From Acidocella aromatica (GTDB lineage: Bacteria > Pseudomonadota > Alphaproteobacteria > Acetobacterales > Acetobacteraceae), in NCBI RefSeq assembly GCF_014201825.1, contig NZ_JACHFJ010000013.1:24522-88521 (forward strand): a DNA stretch of 64,000 bases, given 5' to 3'. Positions 29,580 to 37,894 of the stretch are shown piece by piece; the first letter of the stretch is position 1, and each line of letters starts with the position of its first letter. The translations under genes and the position numbers were made by a program. The notes under the pieces were generated by a model that saw nothing but the letters and a program-made list of their open reading frames with translations, made no database searches and had not been told where the DNA came from.

Positions 29580-30752
29580 ATGGCTTGGCAAGGCACCGGC
29601 AAGACCGGGAATGAATGGTTTAACGCTTTGATCCTCAACCGTTATCTGACCCGGGAAATCAGCCGGCCATTCGCTGTCATCCTCGGCATTCTCTGCGTGC
29701 TGTTCACGGGCTATTCCGTCGCCTCCATCCTTTCGGACGCGGTGAGCGGCCTGCTGCCCACCCTCACCATCGCGGAGTTGACCGGGCTGAAGCTGCTGAT
29801 CGCGCTGGACGTGCTAATCCCGATCTCGCTCTATTTCGCGGTGCTGCTCTCCTTCGGGCGGCTCTATGGTGATAGCGAGTTCACCGCCATGTGGGCGCTG
29901 GGGGTTCAGCCCACGCAGATCGCGCGGATCGTGCTGTCTCTCGCCGGGATCGTTGCCCTGGCGGTGGCCGCGCTCTCGCTGGAGGTGCGGCCCTGGGCTT
30001 ATCAGACATCGCACAGCGTGACCTGGCATGGCGCCACCAGCCTGGATGTGAACGCCATGCAGGCCGGCACCTTCTATACCAGCGAGGACGGGCAGCGAGT
30101 GATCTTCCTCACCCACCGGGCCGGCCCCGGCGCCCCCGCGCAGGACGTGTTCGTACGCCGCCAGCTCGCTGGCCATACCGAGGTGATTTTCGCCAAGCTG
30201 GCGTCATCGCTGCAGCAGAGAGCCGCGAGCGGCCAGCATGAGGTCTACCTCACCAACGCGCATGTCTATGAGATCTACCCGCCCGAGAGCGCGCAGAACG
30301 ACCAGATCCTCAATGCGCAGGGGCTGATCATCGACCCCGAGAGCGCGCCCGGCGCGGCTCCGGCCTATAATCCCATCACCGCCGACAGCCTGGATCTCAT
30401 GCGCTCCAGTTCGCCGCGCGACATCGCCGAGCTGGAATGGCGGCTCTCCACCCCCATCTCCACCCTGCTTCTCGCCCTGCTGGCCGTGCCGCTGAGCTAC
30501 AGCAGAGTGCGGCAGGGTAAATATGCCAAGTTCGGCCAAGCGATCCTGATCTATGCCGGGTACTACCTGCTCTGCACCACGGCGCGCACCTGGGTGGAGC
30601 ACGAAATGATCGGCACGCTGCCCGGCATTTGGTGGGCGCCCGCTCTGCTAGCGCTGGTGCTCACACTGATCCTGGCCACCCCGCATTGGCGCAACCGGCG
30701 CGCCGCCAAGGCCAGGGCCGCAGCCGCAAAAGCGGGAGCCAACGCCTCATGA
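29580..30752 (+). CDS. lptF: LPS export permease LptF
   Basis: LptF is one of two inner-membrane permeases of the LptB2FG complex that extracts lipopolysaccharide and passes it to the Lpt bridge. The frame has three N-terminal membrane segments, a periplasmic beta-jellyroll (about 150-290) and three C-terminal segments, with the family start ILNRYLTREI. The ATG at 29580 gives 390 residues, but a TTG at 29628 (MILNRYLTREI) fits the family N terminus better; neither has a clear ribosome-binding site. It overlaps lptG by ATGA. Confidence 0.88.
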   Translation: MAWQGTGKTGNEWFNALILNRYLTREISRPFAVILGILCVLFTGYSVASILSDAVSGLLPTLTIAELTGLKLLIALDVLIPISLYFAVLLSFGRLYGDSEFTAMWALGVQPTQIARIVLSLAGIVALAVAALSLEVRPWAYQTSHSVTWHGATSLDVNAMQAGTFYTSEDGQRVIFLTHRAGPGAPAQDVFVRRQLAGHTEVIFAKLASSLQQRAASGQHEVYLTNAHVYEIYPPESAQNDQILNAQGLIIDPESAPGAAPAYNPITADSLDLMRSSSPRDIAELEWRLSTPISTLLLALLAVPLSYSRVRQGKYAKFGQAILIYAGYYLLCTTARTWVEHEMIGTLPGIWWAPALLALVLTLILATPHWRNRRAAKARAAAAKAGANAS

Positions 30753-31828
30753 ACCTGCTCGACCATTACATCTCGGCCACGGTGCTGCGCGGCTTTCTGC
30801 TCATCGTCGCGGTGCTGACCGTGCTGTTCAGCCTGCTCGCTTTTGTCGAGCAGCTCGGCTTTGTCGGCCAGGGGCATTACAGCGCCAAGGACGCGCTGCT
30901 CTGCGTGCTGCTCACGGCACCCTACCGCGTGGTGCAGATCACCCCCGTGGCCATGCTGCTGGGCGCGCTGCTGGCACTCGGTGGCCTCGCGCGCAATTCG
31001 GAGCTGATCGCCTTCCGCGCTCTGGGCGTGTCGGAGACACAGATCGTCGGGGCGCTGATGAAGCTCGCGGTGCCGATCGCCGTCGCGCTGTTCCTGATCG
31101 CGCAATTCGTGATCCCGCCGGGTCAGCTGATGGCCCAGCACGTCCAGGCCGCAGCCTCGGGCGAGGAAGCCCCCCTGCGCAGCGCCGGGGGGTTCTGGGT
31201 GGAGCATGACCGCCAGTATCTCAACGTGCAACGCTTCGGCTACGGCAATGTGCCTGAGAGTATCGACATCTACACCTTCAACGACGACGGCAGCCTGAAC
31301 AGCTACACCCATGCCAAGCGCGCCGAGGTGGAGCCGGATGGCACATGGATGCTGATCGGCGTGCTGCAGAAAACCGTCGACGCCACGCATTTCACCACCA
31401 TCACGCTGGACGCGCTGCCCTGGCCGTCCTTCATCTCCTCGCATCAGTTGCGGCTACTGATGCTACCGCCGGAGATGATGCCGCCCATCGCGCTGTACCG
31501 CTATATCGGCGAGCGCAAGCGCCTGGACCAGCAGGCCCAGCGCGACGAGCTGACATTCTGGACCATGGTCAGCGTGCCGCTCTCGCTGTTCGGCATGGCC
31601 ATGATCGCCGCCCCATTCGTGTTCGGCGTGCAGCGCATGCAAGGGGCCGGACGGCAGCTGCTCATCGGCGCGCTGCTCGGCATCGGGTTTCAGGTCGGCC
31701 AGCAGGTGATTTTCTATCTAGGCCTGCGACTCAGCCTGAACCCGGCCATCACGGCGTTGGCGCCCTCGGTCGCGCTGATAGGCTGCGCGGCCTATCTGAT
31801 CCGCCGTATGCAGGTGGAGCTGAAGTAA
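30749..31828 (+). CDS. lptG: LPS export permease LptG
   Basis: The partner permease of LptF, 359 residues. It starts MNLLDHYISATVLRGF, has the same 3+3 membrane-segment layout with a periplasmic domain (about 130-265), and ends with LIRRMQVELK. The ATGA overlap with lptF ensures coupled synthesis. It ends 3 nt before the convergent CDP-alcohol phosphotransferase gene. Presence of lptFG shows that the organism also exports LPS, so sphingolipids are not a simple replacement for it. Confidence 0.92.
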   Translation: MNLLDHYISATVLRGFLLIVAVLTVLFSLLAFVEQLGFVGQGHYSAKDALLCVLLTAPYRVVQITPVAMLLGALLALGGLARNSELIAFRALGVSETQIVGALMKLAVPIAVALFLIAQFVIPPGQLMAQHVQAAASGEEAPLRSAGGFWVEHDRQYLNVQRFGYGNVPESIDIYTFNDDGSLNSYTHAKRAEVEPDGTWMLIGVLQKTVDATHFTTITLDALPWPSFISSHQLRLLMLPPEMMPPIALYRYIGERKRLDQQAQRDELTFWTMVSVPLSLFGMAMIAAPFVFGVQRMQGAGRQLLIGALLGIGFQVGQQVIFYLGLRLSLNPAITALAPSVALIGCAAYLIRRMQVELK

Positions 31829-31831
31829 AGT

Positions 31832-32749
31832 TTAGAGCCGAGCCGCGTGGTCGAGGAACAGCCGGTAGCGCCGGCGCTGGCTGGCCAGCAGCCAAGCCAT
31901 GATGGCGCTGAAACCGAAAACCTCGAACAGGAAATAGAACATCGGCATGCCCGCCACCGCGAACAGGAAAATCGCGATGGTGCGGTAATTCGCCGAGAGG
32001 ATAGACCAGCGGCGCACCGAGGGGGCAAACGTCTCGCGGTAGTCCCGGCGCAGTACGGCCTCGCATTCCGGCTTGGCGGCTAGAATCGTCTCCAGCTCCC
32101 GGTTGAATCCGGCGGCACCGCCCGTGGCCGCAATCTGAACCCGCGCGTATAGGCCATGCAGCAGATTGGCCGCGCGCTTGAGCATGGGCTGCCCCTGGCG
32201 CTCCGCCTGCGGCGGATGCAAATCCGGCAGCGCGGCGGATTTCCGCCCCCAGCCCCAGAAATTATATTGCTGGCGCTGCAGCTCATAGGCAGCCGACTGC
32301 ACCGCGTGGCACAGCCCCGAAACCGCCACCAGCCCCCAGACCCAGGTGCCGACATAGCGGCTGAGCGTCAGCGCCAGGGCGACATAGACGGCGGTGAATG
32401 TGACATAGTCGCAGATGCCATCGATGATCTTGCCCAGCTCGGAAAACGAGTTGGTGAGCCGGGCGAGTTGGCCGTCGGCGCCGTCCAGCACATGCCAAGC
32501 AAACATCAGCGCGAAGCCGAGCACGCAGAACCACGGATGCGGGTACCAGTGATAGGCGAGCGCCGCCGCCACACCGCAGCCCATGCCGGCCAGCGACACG
32601 GCATTAGGCGAAATGCCCAGCCGCGCACAATGCGGGACAATCCAGGCGGAGAGAGGGTGGATGACGTAGAGGTTGGTCGGCTCCTCGATTTCCGAGGTAC
32701 GGCGGACGGGTTCGGCTGGTGCCGCCCCACCGGGAATGTCCTGCTGCAT
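31832..32749 (-). CDS. CDP-alcohol phosphotransferase (putative phosphoinositol-ceramide synthase)
   Basis: A 305-residue membrane enzyme with the complete CDP-alcohol phosphotransferase signature: Asp89, Asp92-Gly93, Ala-Arg 96-97, Gly106, Asp110, Asp114. Membrane segments flank the motif and two more lie near the C terminus. Such enzymes transfer a phospho-alcohol from CDP to an alcohol acceptor. It follows the nucleotidyltransferase and inositol-phosphate synthase genes in one tight operon, so CDP-inositol is the likely donor. Ceramide, diacylglycerol or inositol phosphate are possible acceptors. The surrounding sphingolipid genes favour ceramide; this is inference. Confidence 0.8.
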   Translation of the reverse strand: MQQDIPGGAAPAEPVRRTSEIEEPTNLYVIHPLSAWIVPHCARLGISPNAVSLAGMGCGVAAALAYHWYPHPWFCVLGFALMFAWHVLDGADGQLARLTNSFSELGKIIDGICDYVTFTAVYVALALTLSRYVGTWVWGLVAVSGLCHAVQSAAYELQRQQYNFWGWGRKSAALPDLHPPQAERQGQPMLKRAANLLHGLYARVQIAATGGAAGFNRELETILAAKPECEAVLRRDYRETFAPSVRRWSILSANYRTIAIFLFAVAGMPMFYFLFEVFGFSAIMAWLLASQRRRYRLFLDHAARL

Positions 32750-32757
32750 GGCGGAGG

Positions 32758-33474
32758 TTACAGCTGTCCGGCTTCGAGCAGCTGTTCCGCCTTGGCGAAG
32801 GCGGCCGGGTCGTCGACGTCGACCCAGAGGCGGTTCTTAATGTCGAACACGCGGGCCTTGCCCCATTCGGCCAGCACATTCATCGCACCGGAGATGCTGT
32901 CATCGCCGCGGGACTGGCTTTCCACCAGCGCGTCGAACATCACCGGGGTGCAGAGGAACACGCCCGTGTCGAAGCAGTTGAAGTCGCGGATAACCTTGCC
33001 GATGTGCATGAGCTTGTCGCCCTGGCACTTCACGCGGGTCACGTCCTCGGGATCGTTCAGCGGGCTGTCGATGTTGAAATCCACGGCCAGCGTCACGGTA
33101 CCCGGCTCGAAGGGTGCTGCTATCAGCGCCCGGAAGATCTCCGGGTCCACCAGATGGTCACACATCGTCAGCAGAAAAGGTTCGTCGATAAACTGCTTGG
33201 CCGTGAGCACGGACACGCCATTGGCGCGGTCCCAGGCACGGTTGAAGATGCGGGTGATGCGCACGTCAATGCGCTTGGCGATCTCACCCAGCTTCTCCTG
33301 CAGCGTTTCCGCCCGGTAGCCGGTGACGACGAAAAACTCATCGACTCCGGCAGCCTGGGCATTGCCGATCACGCGTTCGATCAGCGGCACGCCCTTGATG
33401 GGGATCAGGGGCTTCAGCTCGCCTTTTTCACGGAGCCTCGTGCCCTGACCGGCCGCGACAATCAGGCATTTCAT
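32758..33474 (-). CDS. NTP-transferase family nucleotidyltransferase (putative CTP:inositol-phosphate cytidylyltransferase)
   Basis: A 238-residue cytosolic nucleotidyltransferase with the N-terminal MKCLIVAAGQGTRLREKGELKPL motif region (GXGTR and the KPL lysine) and the metal-binding CDH segment LLTMCDHLVDPEIF near residue 103. The size and the CDH variant resemble inositol-1-phosphate cytidylyltransferase domains of archaea. Its position between inositol-3-phosphate synthase (ATGA overlap) and a CDP-alcohol phosphotransferase supports CDP-inositol synthesis. A different sugar- or choline-phosphate substrate cannot be excluded. Confidence 0.78.
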   Translation of the reverse strand: MKCLIVAAGQGTRLREKGELKPLIPIKGVPLIERVIGNAQAAGVDEFFVVTGYRAETLQEKLGEIAKRIDVRITRIFNRAWDRANGVSVLTAKQFIDEPFLLTMCDHLVDPEIFRALIAAPFEPGTVTLAVDFNIDSPLNDPEDVTRVKCQGDKLMHIGKVIRDFNCFDTGVFLCTPVMFDALVESQSRGDDSISGAMNVLAEWGKARVFDIKNRLWVDVDDPAAFAKAEQLLEAGQL

Positions 33475-34607
33475 CCGACGGCCGAGACCTTCACCGGCGC
33501 GGAGTAGCGGTTGATGAACGTCTCGGTCATCTCATACGCCACATCGTCGGTGTACTGCACCGGGGGATGCTTGCAGAAATAGGCGCTCGGGCCTTCCAGA
33601 AGGCCACCAATACCGTGATCCAGCGCCAGCTTGCAGCAACGGATCATGTCGATGACCACGCCAGCGGAGTTCGGCGAATCCTGCACCGAGAGGCGCAGTT
33701 CCAGATCCATCGGGACATCGCCGAAGAGCTGGCCTTCCATGCGGATGAAGCAGATCTTGTTGTCGTTCTGCCAGGGCACGTAGTCGCTCGGGCCGACATG
33801 GATGTCTTCGTTCTCCATGCGCTTCTTGGCGACAGCCTGCACCGCCTCGGTCTTCGACTTCTTCTTGGAAGCCAGGCGGTCCTGGTTCTTCATGTTGAGG
33901 AAGTCGGTATTGCCGCCGGTGTTGAGCTGGTAGGTGCGCAGCAGCTTCACGCCGCGCTTGGCGAAGATATCCGTCAGCACGCGGTGGGTGATGGTGGCGC
34001 CCAGCTGGGACTTGATGTCGTCGCCGATGATGGGAATGTTGCGGGCCTTGAAGCGCTCGGCGTAGCTCTTATCCGAGGCGATGAACACCGGCATGTTGTT
34101 GATGAAGGCCACACCGGCCTCCAGCGCGCATTCGGCGTAGAAGCGAGCGGCCTTCTCGGAGCCCACCGGCATGTAGTTCAGCAGCACTTCGGCGCGGGTG
34201 CGCTTCAGCTCGGCCACGATTTCTTCCTTGGTCAGCTCCGTGGCGGTGGAGCGCACGAAGGTGCGGTCCTCGTCATAGGCGGCCATATGCTCGGAGATGC
34301 CGTCCAGCACCTGGCCCATCTGCACGGTCACGCCGCTGTCCGGGATGTTGGACTCGAACACCTTGGTGCAGTTCGGCTTGGCGAAGATAGCGCGGCTAAC
34401 GTCCTGGCCGACCTTGCGGGCGTCCACGTCGAACGCGGCGACGACCTCAATATCGCACGGCTTGTAGCCGCCGATCTCGGTGTGCATCAGCCCGACCACG
34501 CCTTCGCGGCAGCGCTCCGGAGTATAGTAGTGGATGCCCTGAATCAGAGAGCTCGCACAATTCCCGATCCCGGCAATCGCAATCCGGATGCGGCTTTTAT
34601 TCGCCAT
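33471..34607 (-). CDS. ino1: Inositol-3-phosphate synthase (actinobacterial/archaeal type)
   Basis: MIPS converts glucose 6-phosphate to inositol 3-phosphate (1L-myo-inositol 1-phosphate) with bound NAD. The 378-residue protein starts IRIAIAGIGNCASSLIQG (NAD-binding) and has LLNYMPVGSEKAARFYAE, GDDIKSQLGATITHR, QLNTGGNTDFLNM and the substrate lysines in KSKTEAV. This is the short form of Mycobacterium, Archaeoglobus and Bacteroides, rather than the 500-residue eukaryotic form. The ATG at 34607 is preferred to one 24 codons upstream. It is the first gene of a three-gene operon. Confidence 0.94.
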   Translation of the reverse strand: MANKSRIRIAIAGIGNCASSLIQGIHYYTPERCREGVVGLMHTEIGGYKPCDIEVVAAFDVDARKVGQDVSRAIFAKPNCTKVFESNIPDSGVTVQMGQVLDGISEHMAAYDEDRTFVRSTATELTKEEIVAELKRTRAEVLLNYMPVGSEKAARFYAECALEAGVAFINNMPVFIASDKSYAERFKARNIPIIGDDIKSQLGATITHRVLTDIFAKRGVKLLRTYQLNTGGNTDFLNMKNQDRLASKKKSKTEAVQAVAKKRMENEDIHVGPSDYVPWQNDNKICFIRMEGQLFGDVPMDLELRLSVQDSPNSAGVVIDMIRCCKLALDHGIGGLLEGPSAYFCKHPPVQYTDDVAYEMTETFINRYSAPVKVSAVG

Positions 34608-35010
34608 GATGAACCTCGTACACGATAAAAATTCTTTGGAAAAACAACGAAGAAGGAGAGACAGCGCGCACAAGCGCAACCGCCCCGCCCATCCAGACGG
34701 GGGCCTCGACCGTACCGTTCATTTGCGCCGCCCGGGCTTTAAACCCCTGCCAGCCTGCACCCAGATCTCCGCCGTCCCCAATCCAACTCTCTCCTGCCAG
34801 CGCGGCACCGCCAACCCGAGGCTTTGATCACTCAACGCCATGACCGAGCAATCCTTTGCCCGGCCTGCCTGCCTTGCAACCTCCGGCCATTGGCGGAAAC
34901 GCAACAGGGTTAGGTCATAAACACTGCGCTTATAGTAGTGGGCCAACCTACAATGTTGGCGGATATGTCGCAAGCATGACAGCCAGCATAACCTTACAAC
35001 CGGGGCAAAG
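34608..35010. other. Intergenic region of 403 nt upstream of the MIPS operon
   Basis: No credible gene is seen; the one open frame (34719-34973, minus) has no family features. The region is slightly lower in GC at its two ends and should hold the promoter of the MIPS operon and the 3' end of the upstream glycosyltransferase transcript. A short inverted repeat (CCAAC / GTTGG, around 34943-34959) is present but too small to name. Confidence 0.5.
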
Positions 35011-35979
35011 TCACGCTAATCCTGGCAGCCCGTGGAGGGCGGAACAGACCAGCGCGCTGTACAGTTGGCTGTCGCGGTGTTCGCGCACATAGCCGGGGCT
35101 GATGCGCGCGACGTAAGGCTTACTGCGCACCGAGGCATACCAATGCACGACTCTGGTATCCGGCGGCAGTACCTGTTCCAGCCTGGGGGCGCGGCTGGGC
35201 CTGAACCAGTGCTCCGAAATCTCCGGTGCCAGCGGGTAGAACACCGGTGGCGGATGGATGGTCAGCTCCTCCGCCGGGTAATGGCTGATAAGCGCCTGCA
35301 GCAGGTCCGGCCCCAGGGCGTAGGGTTCTGTCTGGCGTTCCCGCGGCAGCGCCAACATGGCGCGCAGATAAGCGCCGAACAGCGCCGCCCCCGGTGTTGC
35401 GCCCATCACGGCGTTGTTCACGCCGGGGAAATACCACTCCTCAACACGCCGGAACGCCCGCCAGCCGCCGGGGAGTAGGCGCATGGCCTTGCGCAGCACA
35501 TCTAGCGTGAGGTGCTTGGCCCAGATGAGCGGCGAGCGCGAGCTGCGCACCGCATGCGGCCAGACGATGAATTCTGAGCCGACGAATTGCGGCACCCCGA
35601 GCAAGGGGCGCAGCGAGGCGACGGTGATGGTGTCCAGATCGAGATAAATCCCGCCTTCAAGATACAGGATGGCGGCGCGCAGGACGTCGGCGCGCATCAC
35701 CGGGCTGGTCAGCCTTGCATAAAGCGCGGTCAGGCCTTCCCCTACCCCAAGCCTAGTCTGCGCCTGGGCAAGGCGGGCCATGGGGTCGGTCAGCTCCAGG
35801 CGCACACCGGAAGCTTGGCGCAGGGCGCGCAACTCGGGGCCGTCTTCCAGCTCATCGGTATGGTGCAGGACCACTTCGTCCATCCCGCCACGCTCGGCGG
35901 CGGAAAGCACGGCGAACACATAGGCCCAGGGAAGACGCTTGCCGATCCAGCAGAAATGCACGCAGGCGGGAATGGTCAT
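35011..35979 (-). CDS. DXD-type glycosyltransferase (GT32 / Gly_transf_sug-like)
   Basis: A 322-residue GT-A enzyme with the family pattern RADVLRAAILYLEGGIYLDLDT, in which the DXD motif is Asp114-Leu-Asp116. CVHFCWIGKRLP at the N terminus is the usual start of this family. Yeast Sur1/Csh1, which add mannose to inositol phosphoceramide, belong to the same GT32 group; many bacterial members act on capsule or O-antigen. It lies upstream of and co-oriented with the MIPS operon, with 403 nt between. The ATG at 35979 is chosen over one 11 codons upstream because the family motif begins there. Confidence 0.83.
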   Translation of the reverse strand: MTIPACVHFCWIGKRLPWAYVFAVLSAAERGGMDEVVLHHTDELEDGPELRALRQASGVRLELTDPMARLAQAQTRLGVGEGLTALYARLTSPVMRADVLRAAILYLEGGIYLDLDTITVASLRPLLGVPQFVGSEFIVWPHAVRSSRSPLIWAKHLTLDVLRKAMRLLPGGWRAFRRVEEWYFPGVNNAVMGATPGAALFGAYLRAMLALPRERQTEPYALGPDLLQALISHYPAEELTIHPPPVFYPLAPEISEHWFRPSRAPRLEQVLPPDTRVVHWYASVRSKPYVARISPGYVREHRDSQLYSALVCSALHGLPGLA

Positions 35980-36154
35980 GCGGAGCTGGTCTGCCAATGG
36001 TGGGGGTCGCAAATGGGCGGGGTAGATAGGCCGGGGCGGGATGGGCCGTCAACCGCCCCCGTCTGACGCCAAGCTGGGCTCATTGTAACGGCATTGCCAT
36101 TCCAACTCGACTCTGTTAGCCCGGAAAGCCGTATCAACGCCTTATCCCAGCAGT

Positions 36155-37894
36155 ATGACAGAGCTATCGCCAACCCGTTTTTCCGGGCAGACCATACGTT
36201 ACGCCGACTTCGGCACCATTGCCGAGGCGCTGGACTATGCCGCCCAAGGTAACGCCGGGTTCAACTTCTATTCCGGTAAGGGACAGTTGGTTGAAACCCT
36301 GCCCTACAGTGCACTGCGCGAGCAGGCGCTGAGCCTTGCCGCACGCATGCTGGGAGCCGGGCTGCGCCCGGGCGACAAGGTCGCGCTGATCGCCGAAAGC
36401 GATGGCGACTTCACCCGCACCTTCTTCGCCTGCCAATATGCCGGGCTGGTGCCCGCCCCGCTGCCGCTGCCCGCGGCCTTCGGCGGCAAGGACGGCTATA
36501 TCGCCCATCTGCGCCGCATGGTCGCCAGCGCCCATGCCGTGGCCCTACTTGGCCCAGCCGTACTGGAGGCGTGGCTCGCCGAGACCGCGCAAGGGCTGGA
36601 TCTGCGCCTCGCCGGCACCTTCTCCCTGCTGGATAACGTGCCCCCCAGCACCGAGCCCCTGCCCGCGCAGAACCCCAATTCGCTCGCTTATCTGCAGTTT
36701 TCCTCGGGCAGCACGCGTTTCCCGCTGGGTGTGGCCGTCACGCAACATGCCTTCATGGCGAATGCCCATTGCATGGCGCGCTACGGCCTCGCGGTAACTG
36801 CCGAGGACCGCTGCACCACATGGCTGCCCTATTACCATGACATGGGTCTGGTCGGCTTTTTCCTGATGCCGATGGCATGCCAGCTCTCGGTGGACATTCT
36901 GCCGACGCGCGAATTCGCCCGCCGCCCGCTGCTCTGGCTGGACCTGATCGGCCGCAATCGCGGCGCCGTCTCGTTCAGCCCGTCTTTCGGCTACGAATTG
37001 TGCCTGCGCCGCGCGGAAACCGCCTCCATCGAAGGACTGAACCTCTCCAGCTGGCGCCGTGCCGGCATTGGTGGCGACATGGTGCGCCCCGCCGTGCTCG
37101 AGCGCTTTGCCGAGCGCTTCGGCCCGCAGGGCTTCTCCACCGGAGCCTTCGTGCCCTGCTACGGCATGGCAGAGGCGACCCTGGCGCTCAGCTTCACCCC
37201 GCCCGGCCAGGGCGCGGTGCAGGATGTCATCGACGGCACAATCCTGGAAGACGAGCACCGCGCCGTGCCCGCTCATGCAGGCAGTGCCCGCACCCGCAGC
37301 TTCGTTTTGTGCGGCCGCATGCTCCCGGACCATGAAGCCGAAATCCGCGACGAGAACGGCGAACTTCTGCCTGACCGGCAGGTGGGGCGCATCTATGTGC
37401 GCGGCCCTAGCCTGATGCTCGGCTATTATGGCGAACCGGAAGAAACCGCTCGCGTGCTGGACGCCGATGGCTGGCTCGATACCGGCGATCTCGGCTATTT
37501 CCTGGACGGCCAGCTCGTCATCACCGGCCGCGCCAAGGACCTGATCCTGGTGAATGGCCGCAATGTGTGGCCGCAGGACCTGGAATGGGCGGCGGAAGCT
37601 GATATGCCCCTGCTACGCAGCGGCGATGTCGCGGTGTTCTCGGTCGATAATGGCACGGCTGAAGAGGTTGTGGTTCTGGTGCAGTGCCGCACCACCGATC
37701 CGGCGGCACGCGAGGCGCTGATCCACGACATCACCAAGTTCTTCCGCGGCCGCCATGGCCTGGAGACCCGCGTGGTTCTGGTTCCGCCGCGCAGCCTGCC
37801 GCAGACCTCGTCGGGCAAGCTCAGCCGCAGCCGCGCCCGCGCGATGTATCTCGAAGGTGCCTTCCAGCCGGCCAAGACCTCCAACGCGGCATGA
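36155..37894 (+). CDS. aasR: Acyl-ACP synthetase / fatty-acyl-AMP ligase (AasR-like)
   Basis: A 579-residue adenylate-forming enzyme. Motifs: ATP-loop YLQFSSGSTRFPLGV near 180, ACYGMAEATLALSF near 330, LDTGDLGYF near 445, GRAKDLILVNGRNVWPQDLE and the C-terminal lysine motif TSSGKLSRSRAR. It resembles fatty-acyl-AMP ligases. In Caulobacter a similar enzyme loads the sphingolipid ACP with the acyl chain used by SPT. Here it is followed by a ceramide-reductase-like gene at an ATGA overlap, matching the Caulobacter gene neighbourhood. Confidence 0.86.
   Translation: MTELSPTRFSGQTIRYADFGTIAEALDYAAQGNAGFNFYSGKGQLVETLPYSALREQALSLAARMLGAGLRPGDKVALIAESDGDFTRTFFACQYAGLVPAPLPLPAAFGGKDGYIAHLRRMVASAHAVALLGPAVLEAWLAETAQGLDLRLAGTFSLLDNVPPSTEPLPAQNPNSLAYLQFSSGSTRFPLGVAVTQHAFMANAHCMARYGLAVTAEDRCTTWLPYYHDMGLVGFFLMPMACQLSVDILPTREFARRPLLWLDLIGRNRGAVSFSPSFGYELCLRRAETASIEGLNLSSWRRAGIGGDMVRPAVLERFAERFGPQGFSTGAFVPCYGMAEATLALSFTPPGQGAVQDVIDGTILEDEHRAVPAHAGSARTRSFVLCGRMLPDHEAEIRDENGELLPDRQVGRIYVRGPSLMLGYYGEPEETARVLDADGWLDTGDLGYFLDGQLVITGRAKDLILVNGRNVWPQDLEWAAEADMPLLRSGDVAVFSVDNGTAEEVVVLVQCRTTDPAAREALIHDITKFFRGRHGLETRVVLVPPRSLPQTSSGKLSRSRARAMYLEGAFQPAKTSNAA

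Noticed and set aside
29425..29631. 68-codon plus-strand frame before lptF
   Set aside because: No motifs, overlaps the lptF start region in another frame and lies over the divergent acpR/lptF promoter region.
31832..34607. Di-myo-inositol-phosphate osmolyte synthesis as the role of the MIPS operon
   Set aside because: That solute is typical of hyperthermophiles, and its nucleotidyl- and phosphotransferase are often fused. The sphingolipid context makes a lipid acceptor more likely, though this alternative is not excluded.
34719..34973. 84-codon minus-strand frame upstream of the MIPS operon
   Set aside because: No family features or ribosome-binding site; it fills the only long gap where a promoter region is expected.
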